Positions 43,637-52,644 of a stretch of DNA of 64,000 nt are shown in pieces. How positions within the stretch are numbered: the stretch's first letter is position 1; every line of letters starts with the position of its first letter. The stretch spans positions 40,124-104,123 of the forward strand of contig NZ_AQXE01000004.1 of NCBI RefSeq assembly GCF_000375485.1, in the 5' to 3' direction. The translations under genes were made by a program, and so were the position numbers. A model generated the notes under the pieces. It was not told the DNA's origin. It did not search any database and saw only the letters and a list, made by a program, of their open reading frames with translations. The stretch comes from Desulfovibrio oxyclinae DSM 11498. GTDB lineage: Bacteria > Desulfobacterota > Desulfovibrionia > Desulfovibrionales > Desulfovibrionaceae.

Positions 43637-44872
43637 TTATTCTTCGAAGATGAGACTGCGGATGATGGCGTTGGAGACGAGCATGCCGTTTTTGGTGAGC
43701 TTGAGCCTGCCCTGAACGATTCGAACGAGATTTTCGCGGTGCAGCGCGGTTATGAGCCTTTCCTGCCGCTTGACGAGGTCGTATCCAGCGCGTTCGCGAA
43801 ACGCCTTGAGGTCGAGTCCCTTGGCGGTGCGCAGGGAAAGCATGACCATTTCGCGCAGCAGGTCGGCGTCCGAGAGTTGCTCGAAGTCGTCTCCGGCGAA
43901 GGCACCGCGCACGGCGGCGTCGTATTCGTCGAGGTACCGGGGATTGGTGAAGCGCCTGCGGCCGATGGTGGAGACCGAGGACGGGCCGAGGCCGAGGTAA
44001 TCGCGTCCTTCCCAATAGCCGCTGTTGTGGCGGCTGGCAAAGCCCATGCGGGCGAAGTTGGACACCTCGTAATGCATGTAGCCCATGGACTCCAGATATT
44101 CGGCGCCGTAGATGAACATGCGGCCCTGCTCCGTGTCCGAAGGCAGGGTGATCTCGCCGGATTCGAGCATTCGCGTCATGGGGGCCTTGGGCTCCATGGT
44201 CAGGCTGTAGGCGGAGATATGTTCCGGCTTGAGCTCGGCCACTTCCTTGAGCTGGTCGATCCAGCTCTTGAGCCGCTGGTCCGGCAGGCCCCATATGAAA
44301 TCGAGGCTGATGTTTCCGAACCCGGCATCACGTGCCTGATGAAAGGATGAGACCGCCATTGCCGATGAATGCGGCCGGCCCAGCAGGGCGAGGTCCTCGT
44401 CCTTGAGCGACTGCACGCCGAGGGAGAGGCGGTTGAAGCCCATGGAGAGCAGGGCCCGGAACCAGCTGGTATCGCAGGCGGAGTCCGGGTTGGCCTCCAG
44501 CGTGATCTCCATGCCTTCCTGAAACCGGAAGTGCTTGCGTAGCGTGCGCATGGTCTCGTCGAGCTTGCCGAACGGATAAAGACTCGGCGTGCCGCCGCCG
44601 AAATAGACCGTCTGGAGTTTTGGCTTCTTGAGCCGCTTTCCCCAGAGGGCGATCTCCTGCTGGAGCACTTTGTGATACCACGCGAACTTGATGTCGTCGA
44701 AAGCCTGCGAATGGAACGTGCAGTAATTGCAGCGCGAGCGGCAGAACGGCACGTGGATGTAAAGCAACATGCCGCCGGGCGCGGGTTTTGCCGCCTTTGA
44801 GCCGCCGGACTGGTCGGCGAGGAAGGGAAAGGCCGGGGCCACCTGCGTGCCCGGCTTATGGGTCCCCGGCAT
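43637..44872 (-). CDS. hemW: HemW-like radical SAM protein
   Basis: About 411 residues. The radical SAM cluster motif is CRSRCNYC near residue 41, followed by TVYFGGGTPSLYPFGKLD, and the C-terminal HemW domain with NSGYWEGRDYLGLGPSSVS and MLSLRTAKGLDL. HemW delivers haem to membrane acceptors and was long misannotated as coproporphyrinogen oxidase. The ATG at 44872 overlaps the upstream stop; the ATG at 44770 (MLLYIHVPF) would give the usual start. Which is used is uncertain. Confidence 0.9.
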   Translation of the reverse strand: MPGTHKPGTQVAPAFPFLADQSGGSKAAKPAPGGMLLYIHVPFCRSRCNYCTFHSQAFDDIKFAWYHKVLQQEIALWGKRLKKPKLQTVYFGGGTPSLYPFGKLDETMRTLRKHFRFQEGMEITLEANPDSACDTSWFRALLSMGFNRLSLGVQSLKDEDLALLGRPHSSAMAVSSFHQARDAGFGNISLDFIWGLPDQRLKSWIDQLKEVAELKPEHISAYSLTMEPKAPMTRMLESGEITLPSDTEQGRMFIYGAEYLESMGYMHYEVSNFARMGFASRHNSGYWEGRDYLGLGPSSVSTIGRRRFTNPRYLDEYDAAVRGAFAGDDFEQLSDADLLREMVMLSLRTAKGLDLKAFRERAGYDLVKRQERLITALHRENLVRIVQGRLKLTKNGMLVSNAIIRSLIFEE

Positions 44873-45267
44873 CAGCGGCGTTTCCACGAGGGCCGCTGGC
44901 GGAAGACCACGGTCCCAGCATAGAGGAAGTACAGGCCGATCACCAGATCCAGCAGATACAGCGGCGCACTGACCGGGGTTTCGAAAGCCTTGCCCAGAAT
45001 GACGGCCGCGCCGAAGTTGAGCACGGTCAGGCCGCCGTTGACCACCATGAGGATGCTTGCGCCCCATGTCGCCACCACCTGTCGCCGCCACGTGAACCAC
45101 GCGAGGATGAGATAGACCGCAAGGGCGAGCCCCTGTGTGCGCGCCATTTCCATATCCCCGGCGGACAGGGCGCTGCTCAACTTCATCAGGGGATTGAGCA
45201 CGAAGGCGAAGAGGATGACTTCCAGCCTGAATATCTTGCCCACGGGCGAGCGACTGAGGTCGATCAT
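44872..45267 (-). CDS. Small integral membrane protein
   Basis: A 131-residue protein with about four hydrophobic segments: residues 12-33, 44-60, 67-95 (WGASILMVVNGGLTVLNFGA) and 102-121 (LYLLDLVIGLYFLYAGTVVF). The ends are basic. GGAGGGG precedes the ATG at 45267, which overlaps the queH stop in ATGA; the stop itself overlaps hemW. No family recognised; a regulatory or transport role cannot be assigned. Confidence 0.75.
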   Translation of the reverse strand: MIDLSRSPVGKIFRLEVILFAFVLNPLMKLSSALSAGDMEMARTQGLALAVYLILAWFTWRRQVVATWGASILMVVNGGLTVLNFGAAVILGKAFETPVSAPLYLLDLVIGLYFLYAGTVVFRQRPSWKRR

Positions 45268-45821
45268 TCCCCCCTCCCGGAGTTCAGTTCGCGGTGATAG
45301 CGGTCGAATTCGCTGTGGATGCATCCGCAGTACTGCTGACGGTAGATGCCCCACTCCTTGGAAGTCTCGATGCCTTCCTTCCAACCCGTGCGGAAGTCCT
45401 CGTAATGAAATGCGGTTTTGGGCGTGGCCATGTCTTTGCCGAGCGCGGCGATTTCGTCGTGCTTCTGCATCTTGCTGTAAAGCAGCGTGGAGCTGAAGAA
45501 GGGAAATCCGCCGCGCTTGGCGATGGATGCGGTGCGCTCCAGCCGCATGGCGTAGCAGTGGAAGCAGCGGTTGTCCTCGCGCCAGGCCACGGCCCGCAGG
45601 AAGTCGCGCGGCGCGTACTCGTCATCCTTGACGATGACCTTGACCCCGAGCCGTTCGGCCACGTCAAGACAGCCGTCGCGCCGCTTCACGTATTCCGTGA
45701 GCGGGTGGATGTTGGGGTTGTGGAACAGCCCCGTGACCGCGAATCCCTGATCCTGCAGCGAACGGATGACGCTGATGGAGCAGGGGCCGCAGCAGATGTG
45801 CAGAAGAATTCTCTTATCCAT
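45264..45821 (-). CDS. queH: Epoxyqueuosine reductase QueH
   Basis: A 185-residue iron-sulfur enzyme that completes queuosine formation by reducing the epoxide. The opening LLHICCGPCSISVIRSL carries the CCGPC motif, CFHCYAMRLERTA the middle pair, and QQYCGCIHSEFDRY the last cysteines, as in the non-homologous QueG replacement QueH. Complements queA at 8.8-9.9 kb. Start at 45821; it opens a queH-membrane protein-hemW overlap series. Confidence 0.95.
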   Translation of the reverse strand: MDKRILLHICCGPCSISVIRSLQDQGFAVTGLFHNPNIHPLTEYVKRRDGCLDVAERLGVKVIVKDDEYAPRDFLRAVAWREDNRCFHCYAMRLERTASIAKRGGFPFFSSTLLYSKMQKHDEIAALGKDMATPKTAFHYEDFRTGWKEGIETSKEWGIYRQQYCGCIHSEFDRYHRELNSGRGE

Positions 45822-45889
45822 GACGACTCGCCGCCCGAAGTGTCGGGCAGGGGCAGTGTGCGATGCTTCGACGCGCTTGTAAAGGGCGT

Positions 45890-46645
45890 TCAGTGCGAAT
45901 ACCGCTTCAGAATATCGGCATAGGCGTCTGTTTGCTTGAATCGTTTGAGTTCCCGCGAGAACTCCTCGACGAATTCCACGGAAACCGTCTCGCGGCTGAA
46001 GAGAGGGTAAACATGCCGCGTTCCGATGGCTTCGCCCACAGGGTGGATGTCCTCCTGCAGCCGAAGTCGTTTGAGTATCCAGAGTGCGTTGTCATTGTCC
46101 GCAATGATGGCGTCAAGCCGCTGGTTGGCAAGCTTGCGAATGTTGGTTTCGTCGGAACTGACTTGCTGGACCCGGGCGCGTCGCTTCAAGTTGTCGAGGT
46201 AGCCCTCAGGGTATTGATACCCGAGCACGACACCTACCCGAGCACCCTTGAGATCGATGTCTTCCCGTATGCGAGAGTCGCTTCGCGTAAAGATTCTCCA
46301 CGAGGCGGTGAGGATAGGCTCACTCGGATAGATGAGCTTCCGCTCCCGTCCAGCCGTGCGGACGCCTGAGACCAGCACGTCGAGATCGCCCCATTCCAGC
46401 AGCTCAAGGCCGCGCTTCCACGGCACCTTTTCCACTTTCGAAATGTCCTTGCCCATATTGCGGAGCACACTGCGCGTCACGTCAGCCGAGATGCCGAAGA
46501 GTTTTCCATTGACGAAGAACTCGTAGGGCGGCCATTGGTCAGCCCCCAAGCGCAACAGCTTCGGACCCGCATGGGATGCGGGAGTGCCGAGGCACAGCAG
46601 CAGGCTTGCCGCCACTGCGAATATGAGCAGAAGATATTTGCGCAT
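45890..46645 (-). CDS. Periplasmic solute-binding protein, family 3, without transporter
   Basis: A 251-residue protein with a signal peptide (about 26 residues, ending PASHA) and a family 3 fold: LRLGADQWPPYEFFVNGKLFG, LELLEWGDLDVLVSGVRTAG and LKGARVGVVLGYQYPEG. No permease or ATPase adjoins it. A related orphan protein lies at 25437. Possible ligand-sensing component or binding protein for a distant transporter; ligand unknown. Promoter not identified. Confidence 0.82.
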   Translation of the reverse strand: MRKYLLLIFAVAASLLLCLGTPASHAGPKLLRLGADQWPPYEFFVNGKLFGISADVTRSVLRNMGKDISKVEKVPWKRGLELLEWGDLDVLVSGVRTAGRERKLIYPSEPILTASWRIFTRSDSRIREDIDLKGARVGVVLGYQYPEGYLDNLKRRARVQQVSSDETNIRKLANQRLDAIIADNDNALWILKRLRLQEDIHPVGEAIGTRHVYPLFSRETVSVEFVEEFSRELKRFKQTDAYADILKRYSH

Positions 46646-46661
46646 GGTTTCATCTTAGCGC

Positions 46662-46696
46662 AAAAAGCCCCCCGAGAACAAATGAACTCGGGGGGC
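46662..46696 (-). terminator. Rho-independent terminator downstream of rng
   Basis: A 10-bp stem (GCCCCCCGAG with CTCGGGGGGC) with a 10-nt loop. On the minus strand it is followed by TTTTT. It lies 28 bp beyond the rng stop and ahead of the next minus-strand gene. Confidence 0.88.
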
Positions 46697-46723
46697 GGAG
46701 TGTGATAATGTGCCGATCCTGCG

Positions 46724-48199
46724 CTAGTGGCCGCAGATGCTTGGCTCTATTTCCACCTGAATGGTCTTGCCGCAGCGGCTGCCGAGCCGTTCCAGCACCT
46801 CGCGCTTGCTGTTGAGCAGGTAGAGCGCCAGTTCCTGATGGCAGGGGTAGACGAGCTGGTCGGAGCAGTCGGATTTGCTGAGCATACGGTGGATGTCCTT
46901 GAGCGCGGACAGCGCCTGCCATTCCATGTTGCGGCGGATGCCGGTGCCGCCGCAGCAGGGACAGGGTTCGGTGCTCAGGGAGATGGCCGAAGAGCCGAGC
47001 CGCTGGCGGACCACTTCCATGAGCCCGAAGCTGGAGATGCGGCCGACGTCCGTGCGGGCGCGGTCCACCTTCATGGCGGAGCGCATGGTCTTCTCCACTT
47101 CCCGACAATGTTTCGGATCTTTCATCTCAATGAAATCGATGACGATCTGCCCTCCGATATCGCGCAGACGGAGTTGCCTGGCGATCTCCTCGGCGGCTTC
47201 CATGTTGGTCTTGAGCGCCATCTTGTGGAAGTTGCGTTCTCCGCCGATCTTGCCGGAGTTGATATCCACGGCGGTGAGGGCTTCGGTGGCGTCCACGACC
47301 AGTCGTCCTCCGGAGGGCAGGGTCACTTCGCGGGAGTACACTTCCTGAATCTGCTTGGTGATGTTGAAGCGTTCCCACAGGGAAAGCTCGGGGTCGGAGT
47401 GGAGTTTCACGAGGTTGGGTTTTCTGGGGAAGGTCAGGGCGGCGAACTGCTTGACCTCTTCGAAGGTGTCGGCGTCATCCACCCATATCTCGACCACGTC
47501 GGAGGTCAGGTAGTCACGCACGGAGCGGGCCGCGAGGTTCAGTTCCTTGTAGACGATGGAGGGCGCCTTGACCTCCTGCGCCTTCTTGCGGACGTCCTTC
47601 CAGAGCCGGTTGAGGTACTTGTAGTCACGCTCCAGCGCGGCCTTGGACTGTCCCACTGCGGCGGTGCGGGCGATGAGGCCCACGCCTTCCTCGGGGGTCA
47701 TGGTTTCGAGTATGCTCTTGAGGCGGTTGCGTTCCTTCTCGTCCTCGATCTTGCGGGAGACGCCCATCTGGTCGCGTCCCACGGTGTAGACGAAGCTGCG
47801 TCCGGGCAGGGAAAGGTTGGTGGTCAGGAACGCTCCCTTCTTGCCGGTGGGTTCCTTGACCACCTGCACGAGCATTTCCTGTCCCGGCTTGAGCACCTGC
47901 TGCATGAGCGGATACTTGGCGCCTTTGCGCAGCTTGTAGCTGCCGGTGTAGTATTCGGGATGGACTTCGTCGATCTGGAGAAAGCCGTTTCGTTCGGCCC
48001 CGTAGTTGATGAACGCGGCCTGCAGGCCGTTGTCGATGTTGTGGATATAGCCTTTGTAGATGTTGCCGCGCGTCTTTTCCTGATGCGCCATCTCCACATA
48101 GTATTCCTGTACGCGGCCTTCCTCGGCCACGACCACCTCGACCTGTTCGCCCGGCAGAACCGAGATGAACATTTTCTGCCGCTTCTTTTTTGCGGTCAT
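46724..48199 (-). CDS. rng: Ribonuclease G / RNase E family protein
   Basis: A 491-residue endoribonuclease, close to E. coli RNase G (489), with the S1 domain near residues 35-130 (GNIYKGYIHNIDNGLQAAFI) and the 5'-sensor and DNase-I-like regions after it. LTAVDINSGKIGGERN is the catalytic Asp block, and CPCCGGTG is the zinc-link of the dimer. It processes rRNA and mRNA. It lacks the long C-terminal degradosome arm of RNase E. GAGAGG is upstream. Co-transcribed after the radical SAM gene (43-bp gap). Confidence 0.93.
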   Translation of the reverse strand: MTAKKKRQKMFISVLPGEQVEVVVAEEGRVQEYYVEMAHQEKTRGNIYKGYIHNIDNGLQAAFINYGAERNGFLQIDEVHPEYYTGSYKLRKGAKYPLMQQVLKPGQEMLVQVVKEPTGKKGAFLTTNLSLPGRSFVYTVGRDQMGVSRKIEDEKERNRLKSILETMTPEEGVGLIARTAAVGQSKAALERDYKYLNRLWKDVRKKAQEVKAPSIVYKELNLAARSVRDYLTSDVVEIWVDDADTFEEVKQFAALTFPRKPNLVKLHSDPELSLWERFNITKQIQEVYSREVTLPSGGRLVVDATEALTAVDINSGKIGGERNFHKMALKTNMEAAEEIARQLRLRDIGGQIVIDFIEMKDPKHCREVEKTMRSAMKVDRARTDVGRISSFGLMEVVRQRLGSSAISLSTEPCPCCGGTGIRRNMEWQALSALKDIHRMLSKSDCSDQLVYPCHQELALYLLNSKREVLERLGSRCGKTIQVEIEPSICGH

Positions 48200-48242
48200 G
48201 TTTTCCTCTCAATGAAAAATCGTTGCAAACCAAACGAGGCGG

Positions 48243-49196
48243 CTAATCGCGCATCTCGCGGCCCGCGCCGTGGTAGAAGGTGCCGTCCGGGTCCCTGCGG
48301 GCGACGAGTTCTCCCCGCCGCTCAAGTTCAATGCACAGGTTTTCCATTCGGTTCTCTCCCACGCCGAGCGCCTGCGAGAGCTGCGCGGCGGTCTGCGGCC
48401 TGCGGTCCAGCGACGAAAGAATCATCTCGATGATCTGCTCGTCGCGAAGAGCGTCCTGACGCACAACCTCCCGCTCGGTGGCCGGAACCTCCCCGGCCTC
48501 CAGCGCCTCGCGCCAACGAACAACGGTTTCCGGGTCGGCGGCCAGTGCGGACCGCTCGGTGCCGGGGCGACTCAGGGTCACCACGTCCACCCGATCAAAA
48601 GCGTTGCGTCGGCAGAAATCAGCCAGCAGGTCCAGGTTCCTGTCGGAATCGTTCACTCCCCGGACCAGCAGAATTTCCAGAAATATCTTGCCCCTGAATT
48701 CCTTACGGAACTGTTCGAGGCCTTGACCCACGGTCTCGGCTTCCACGCCGGGAACGGGGCGGTTCACGCTTCGGAACTCGTCCTGAACGAGCGAATCGAG
48801 CGACGGAAGGACCACGTCCGCCTGCGCCAGTTCGGCGCGTACGGTGGGGTCGGGCAGAAGGGTGGAGTTGGTGAGCACCGCCACCGGAACGCCGGGGAAG
48901 AGCTTGCGGGACTCTTCTATGACGTACGGAAGTTCGGTGTTGAGGGTGGGTTCCCCGAGGCCGCCGAGCGTGATCATCTCGGGCGGTTCATGCCCTTCGT
49001 CCTTCCATCTTTCCAGCTCGTCGAGAATGTCCTCGGCGGGAATGTACGGAGCGCGGGCAATGGTCAGCTGCCGGGTGGCGCCCACTTCGCAGTACACGCA
49101 GTCCATGCTGCAGATGCGACCGCCAAGCAGGTCCAGCCCCAGCGAACGGCCGAGACGACCGCTCATGACCGGACCGAATACATATTTGTAGCCCAT
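48243..49196 (-). CDS. Radical SAM protein with C-terminal winged-helix region
   Basis: A 317-residue protein. The [4Fe-4S] motif CSMDCVYCEVG is at about residues 29-39, with TLGGLGEPTLN as the SAM loop; the layout is of the COG0731-like group that includes wyosine synthases. Residues about 240-310 form a winged-helix-like tail (LDRRPQTAAQLSQALGVGEN; LCIELERRGELVARRDPDG). The substrate is unknown; the HTH could bind nucleic acid. AAGGAGTCGC is before the ATG, and a sigma-70 promoter lies just upstream. Confidence 0.82.
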   Translation of the reverse strand: MGYKYVFGPVMSGRLGRSLGLDLLGGRICSMDCVYCEVGATRQLTIARAPYIPAEDILDELERWKDEGHEPPEMITLGGLGEPTLNTELPYVIEESRKLFPGVPVAVLTNSTLLPDPTVRAELAQADVVLPSLDSLVQDEFRSVNRPVPGVEAETVGQGLEQFRKEFRGKIFLEILLVRGVNDSDRNLDLLADFCRRNAFDRVDVVTLSRPGTERSALAADPETVVRWREALEAGEVPATEREVVRQDALRDEQIIEMILSSLDRRPQTAAQLSQALGVGENRMENLCIELERRGELVARRDPDGTFYHGAGREMRD

Positions 49197-49252
49197 GCGA
49201 CTCCTTGCATGGCCACCCGGGAACGAAACCGGGCAGCAAGTTTTCTCAATAG

Positions 49253-49282
49253 CTTATCTAAACCATGTGTTGAGATTGTCAA
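49253..49282 (-). promoter_or_regulatory. Sigma-70-type promoter of the radical SAM-rng operon
   Basis: On the minus strand TTGACA (49282-49277) is followed after 18 bp by GATAAG (49258-49253). The predicted start is about 50 nt before the radical SAM ATG. The leader contains a small CCCGG/CCGGG hairpin and a good AAGGAG. Confidence 0.5.
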
Positions 49283-49349
49283 GGGAGAGCTTGACTTGCG
49301 GCGACTTTGACCATAGGGCAAGGGCATTCAAAACGCCCGGAGGCCTTTA

Positions 49350-50192
49350 ATGATCGAAACCGGACAGCTCGTGCTGCTCATCAGCCGCAAGAACAAGCGG
49401 TACATGCAGAAATTCGACCCTGAAGGGGAACTGCACACCAACGAGGGCAAAATCCTCATGTCGGACGTGGCCGAGGCCGGTTTCGGCAAGTATGTTCATT
49501 CCCATCTCGGCAGACCGTATCTGGTGCTCAAGCCTACGCTCTACGATCTCATCAAGAGCGTGAAACGGCAGACCCAGATCATGTATCCCAAGGAGATCGG
49601 CTATCTGATGCTCAAGCTGGGCATCGGCCCCGGCTCCACGGTCATCGAGTCGGGCACCGGCTCCGGCGGCCTGACCACCGCCCTTGCGTGGACCGTGGGC
49701 GACACCGGTCGTGTCATCACCTACGAGCGGCGTGAGGAGTTCTACAATCTCGCCAGAAAGAATCTGGAGCGCGTTGGTCTCAGCCACCGCGTGGAGCAGA
49801 TCAATCAGGACATCACCGAAGGATTCCGCCACAGCGGCGCGGATGCCCTGTTCCTGGACGTACGCACCCCGTGGGAATATCTCGACAGCATCCCGGATGC
49901 CGTCATCCCCGGCGCCATGTGCGGCTTCCTCCTGCCTACCACCAATCAGGTGAGCGAGCTGCTGCACGGGCTGGAGCGCGGTCCGTTCAAGAGTCTTGAA
50001 GTGCTCGAAATCCTCGTGCGCCAGTGGAAGCCCGTGGCCGAGCGTCTGCGCCCGGACGATCGCATGGTGGCCCACACCGGCTTCCTCGTGTTCGCCCGAT
50101 ACATGCAGCCCATGGAACGTCCCAAAATCGAAGCGCCCGAACCGGCCGAACCAGAAGCCCCGGAAAACGGTGGGGATCCGGCCGAAGAGTAA
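49350..50192 (+). CDS. trmI: tRNA (adenine-N1)-methyltransferase TrmI
   Basis: A 280-residue enzyme that methylates A58 (or A57/58) in the T-loop of tRNA. N-terminal TrmI strand domain (ISRKNKRYMQKFDPEGELHT), GRPYLVLKPTLYDLI, QIMYPKEIGYLMLKLGI and the SAM motif VIESGTGSGGLTTALAW are present. The C-terminal 30 residues are a Pro/Glu-rich tail. CGGAGGCC precedes the ATG. Faces the radical SAM-rng operon, and ends before a terminator shared with pbpC. Confidence 0.94.
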   Translation: MIETGQLVLLISRKNKRYMQKFDPEGELHTNEGKILMSDVAEAGFGKYVHSHLGRPYLVLKPTLYDLIKSVKRQTQIMYPKEIGYLMLKLGIGPGSTVIESGTGSGGLTTALAWTVGDTGRVITYERREEFYNLARKNLERVGLSHRVEQINQDITEGFRHSGADALFLDVRTPWEYLDSIPDAVIPGAMCGFLLPTTNQVSELLHGLERGPFKSLEVLEILVRQWKPVAERLRPDDRMVAHTGFLVFARYMQPMERPKIEAPEPAEPEAPENGGDPAEE

Positions 50193-50242
50193 ATCTTCGC
50201 TCGACGGCCTCCCGCAACAGGCCGAAATATAGTCATATCATC

Positions 50243-50280
50243 AATCGGTGCGACGCCCTGTGCGTCGTACCGATTTTCTT
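50243..50280 (+). terminator. Rho-independent terminator after trmI
   Basis: A long stem (AATCGGTGCGACGC with GCGTCGTACCGATT, one wobble/mismatch) with a 5-nt loop, followed by TTCTTTT. It stands 50 bp past the trmI stop, before the convergent pbpC. Confidence 0.8.
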
Positions 50281-50307
50281 TTGATGGCAAATCGTAATAC
50301 AATTCGT

Positions 50308-52641
50308 TCAGCGAACCGTGAACATCAGGCTGTCGGTACGGCCCTGCTCGTCCGTGACGGAAACAGAATGGATGCCCGGCCGGGCGCGATGGAACAGCTT
50401 GCCGCCCCCGTTGCTTTTCCCGGCGAAACGGTTGTCCACGTACCACCACAGCGGGCGCTCCGGTTCCGTTGTGGCTGCTTCGAGCGCGATCTGCTGGTAT
50501 TCTGAAGGCGTATCGTCGCGCAGCAGATAGGGGGTGTTTTCGGAGGGTGAGGTTATGGACGGTCCGCCGTCTGGAATCCCGGTGCAGAATGGACTTGGTT
50601 TCGGCGGTGTCGGGACCGGCTTGTGCTGGGCGGCGAGCCACGCCGCCAGTTCCGGCGGGACCGTGCGTGTCACAACGGATTCGGCGGGACGCTTTAGCAG
50701 ACAGTCTCCCTGAAGGCGCAGGCCCGACTTGGCGTCCACCAGTACGCGCTTGTGGTCCGTGCACCGGGACAGGGTCACGCGAGGCCCGGCAACGGATTCC
50801 ACGGTCTCGGGGCAGTCCGGTCCGGCGGGCAGGCGGCTGGCGGCGCAGAGCCTGACAGTGCGCAGTTCGGGGGCTTCGGGGAGATGCAGGTCGCGGGAGG
50901 TGGGCTCCAGCGCGCGCAGAACGTTGAACAGCAGCGGCCCGGCGTGTCGGCTTCCCGAGATGCCCTTGACCGGCGTGCCGTCCGGGTTGCCCACCCATAC
51001 CCCCACGGCAAGCGTCGGGCCGAAACCCACGGCCCATGCGTCCCGGTGCCCGAAGGATGTCCCGGTCTTCCACGCCGCGGCGGGCCGGTCGCGCGTGAGC
51101 CGCCACGAATCGGGCATGTCCGGCCGGGCCACGTTCGTGAGTATTTCCGAAACCATGCGTGCCGCTTCCGGGCTGAACAGGCTCGTCGCGGGGCCGGGTT
51201 CTCCCGGAGCGATGCGCCACGGTCGGTGTTCGCCCCCCTGCGCTAGCGTGGCGTACAGGTTGACGAGGTCCATGAGTCGTACCTCGCAGGCTCCGAGCGC
51301 CAGCGGCAGCCCGTAGGTGGCAGCGGGCCGGTCGATGCTCTCCAGTCCCCCGTTGTTCAACAGGGTGTGAAAGTCGTCCAGACCGGTTCTGGCCAGCAGC
51401 CGCACTGCCGGGACATTGAGGGAACGCGACAGGGCGTGTGCAGCATCCACTTGTCCGGAGAACGTCCCGGAATAATTGTCGGGGCGGTACCCGGCATAGT
51501 CCGTGGGCACGTCCAACAGCCGCGCCCCGGGCAGGGCCGTGCCTTTGTCGAAGGCCAGCGCGTAGAGAAACGGTTTGAGCGTGGAGCCGGGCGAGCGGGC
51601 GGCGAGAGCGTTGTTGACCTGCCCTTGCGTGCGGTCGTCGAAGAAATCCGCGGAGCCGGCCAGCGCCAGCACCTCGCGCGTGCGTCGGTTCAGCACCACC
51701 ACGGCGGCGTTCTGCAAGCCCTGCTGTTTGATGCGGGCGGCGTGGCGGGCCGTGAGTCGTTGCACCACTCGCTGGCTGTCGAGGTCGAGGCTGGTTTCGA
51801 GGACCGTGTCGGATCCCAGACGGTGCCTGGCAAGCAGGGTGAAGTGGGGGGCAAGCATTCGGGAGTTGCGCCGCGAGGCCACCATGGGCTGCCGTTTGGC
51901 GCGTGCCGATTCGGTGGGCCCGATGATGCCGCGATGCAAAAGGGTCTCAAGCACCCGGTCGCGCACGCGCCGGGCCGTTTCCGGATGCCGGGCCGGGTCG
52001 TAGCGACTGGGTGAGCGCGGCAGTACGGCCAGCAGGGCGCATTCCCCCAGCGAAAGTCGGTCCGGCGGTTTGCCGAAGTAGATGCGCGAGGCCGCGTCCA
52101 CGCCGTAGATGTTGCCGCCGAAAGGGGCCATGTTCAGGTAGATGCGCAGCAGCTCGTCCTTGGTGTGGTGCAGGGACAGCTGCATGGCGCGGAAGGTTTC
52201 GATGATCTTGGCGCCGAGAGTTCGGGGCCGGGGTTCGGCCATCCGAGCGATCTGCATGGGGATCGTGGATGCGCCCGAGACCACGCGGCCCTGCGTGAGG
52301 TTGCTCCATGCCGCGCGTATCACCGCCAGCGGGTTCACGCCCGGATGCAGGCGGAACCAGCGGTCTTCCGACTCGATGAGCGCGGTCACGAGTTGCGCAG
52401 AGATGTCCTCAAGCCCTGTCGGGAAGCGCCACATGCCGTCCGAAGCCGTGAAGCGGCGTAGCTCGACACCGTTCCGGTCCAGCACCCGCACCCCGGCCGG
52501 GGGCGAGAGTCGTTCCTGCGGAAACGGGAAAGCCGCGTCGAGCACCAGAAAAGCCCCGAAAAACAGGAGCAGCAGCGCGACAATGCGCAGCATCCTGCAT
52601 CCGGTGCCTCCGGGGGCGGAGCAGCGGTGGACAGGCTTCAC
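50308..52641 (-). CDS. pbpC: Penicillin-binding protein 1C
   Basis: A 777-residue bifunctional peptidoglycan synthase (E. coli PbpC is 770). N-terminal membrane anchor at about residues 18-37, then a glycosyltransferase domain (LVTALIESEDRWFRLHPGVN; STIPMQIARM), a transpeptidase domain with STLK (GSTLKPFLYALAF), SLN and KTGT, and a C-terminal PBP1C domain. All catalytic motifs are intact. It starts 3 bp after the alpha-2-macroglobulin stop, the same pairing as yfhM-pbpC in E. coli. Confidence 0.94.
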   Translation of the reverse strand: MKPVHRCSAPGGTGCRMLRIVALLLLFFGAFLVLDAAFPFPQERLSPPAGVRVLDRNGVELRRFTASDGMWRFPTGLEDISAQLVTALIESEDRWFRLHPGVNPLAVIRAAWSNLTQGRVVSGASTIPMQIARMAEPRPRTLGAKIIETFRAMQLSLHHTKDELLRIYLNMAPFGGNIYGVDAASRIYFGKPPDRLSLGECALLAVLPRSPSRYDPARHPETARRVRDRVLETLLHRGIIGPTESARAKRQPMVASRRNSRMLAPHFTLLARHRLGSDTVLETSLDLDSQRVVQRLTARHAARIKQQGLQNAAVVVLNRRTREVLALAGSADFFDDRTQGQVNNALAARSPGSTLKPFLYALAFDKGTALPGARLLDVPTDYAGYRPDNYSGTFSGQVDAAHALSRSLNVPAVRLLARTGLDDFHTLLNNGGLESIDRPAATYGLPLALGACEVRLMDLVNLYATLAQGGEHRPWRIAPGEPGPATSLFSPEAARMVSEILTNVARPDMPDSWRLTRDRPAAAWKTGTSFGHRDAWAVGFGPTLAVGVWVGNPDGTPVKGISGSRHAGPLLFNVLRALEPTSRDLHLPEAPELRTVRLCAASRLPAGPDCPETVESVAGPRVTLSRCTDHKRVLVDAKSGLRLQGDCLLKRPAESVVTRTVPPELAAWLAAQHKPVPTPPKPSPFCTGIPDGGPSITSPSENTPYLLRDDTPSEYQQIALEAATTEPERPLWWYVDNRFAGKSNGGGKLFHRARPGIHSVSVTDEQGRTDSLMFTVR

Positions 52642-52644
52642 GGC

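Noticed and set aside
43461..44294. Upstream extension of the 99-residue phage-module frame
   Set aside because: The extra sequence is Arg/Pro/His-rich shadow of hemW; the internal ATG at 43460 has an ideal AAGGAGG.
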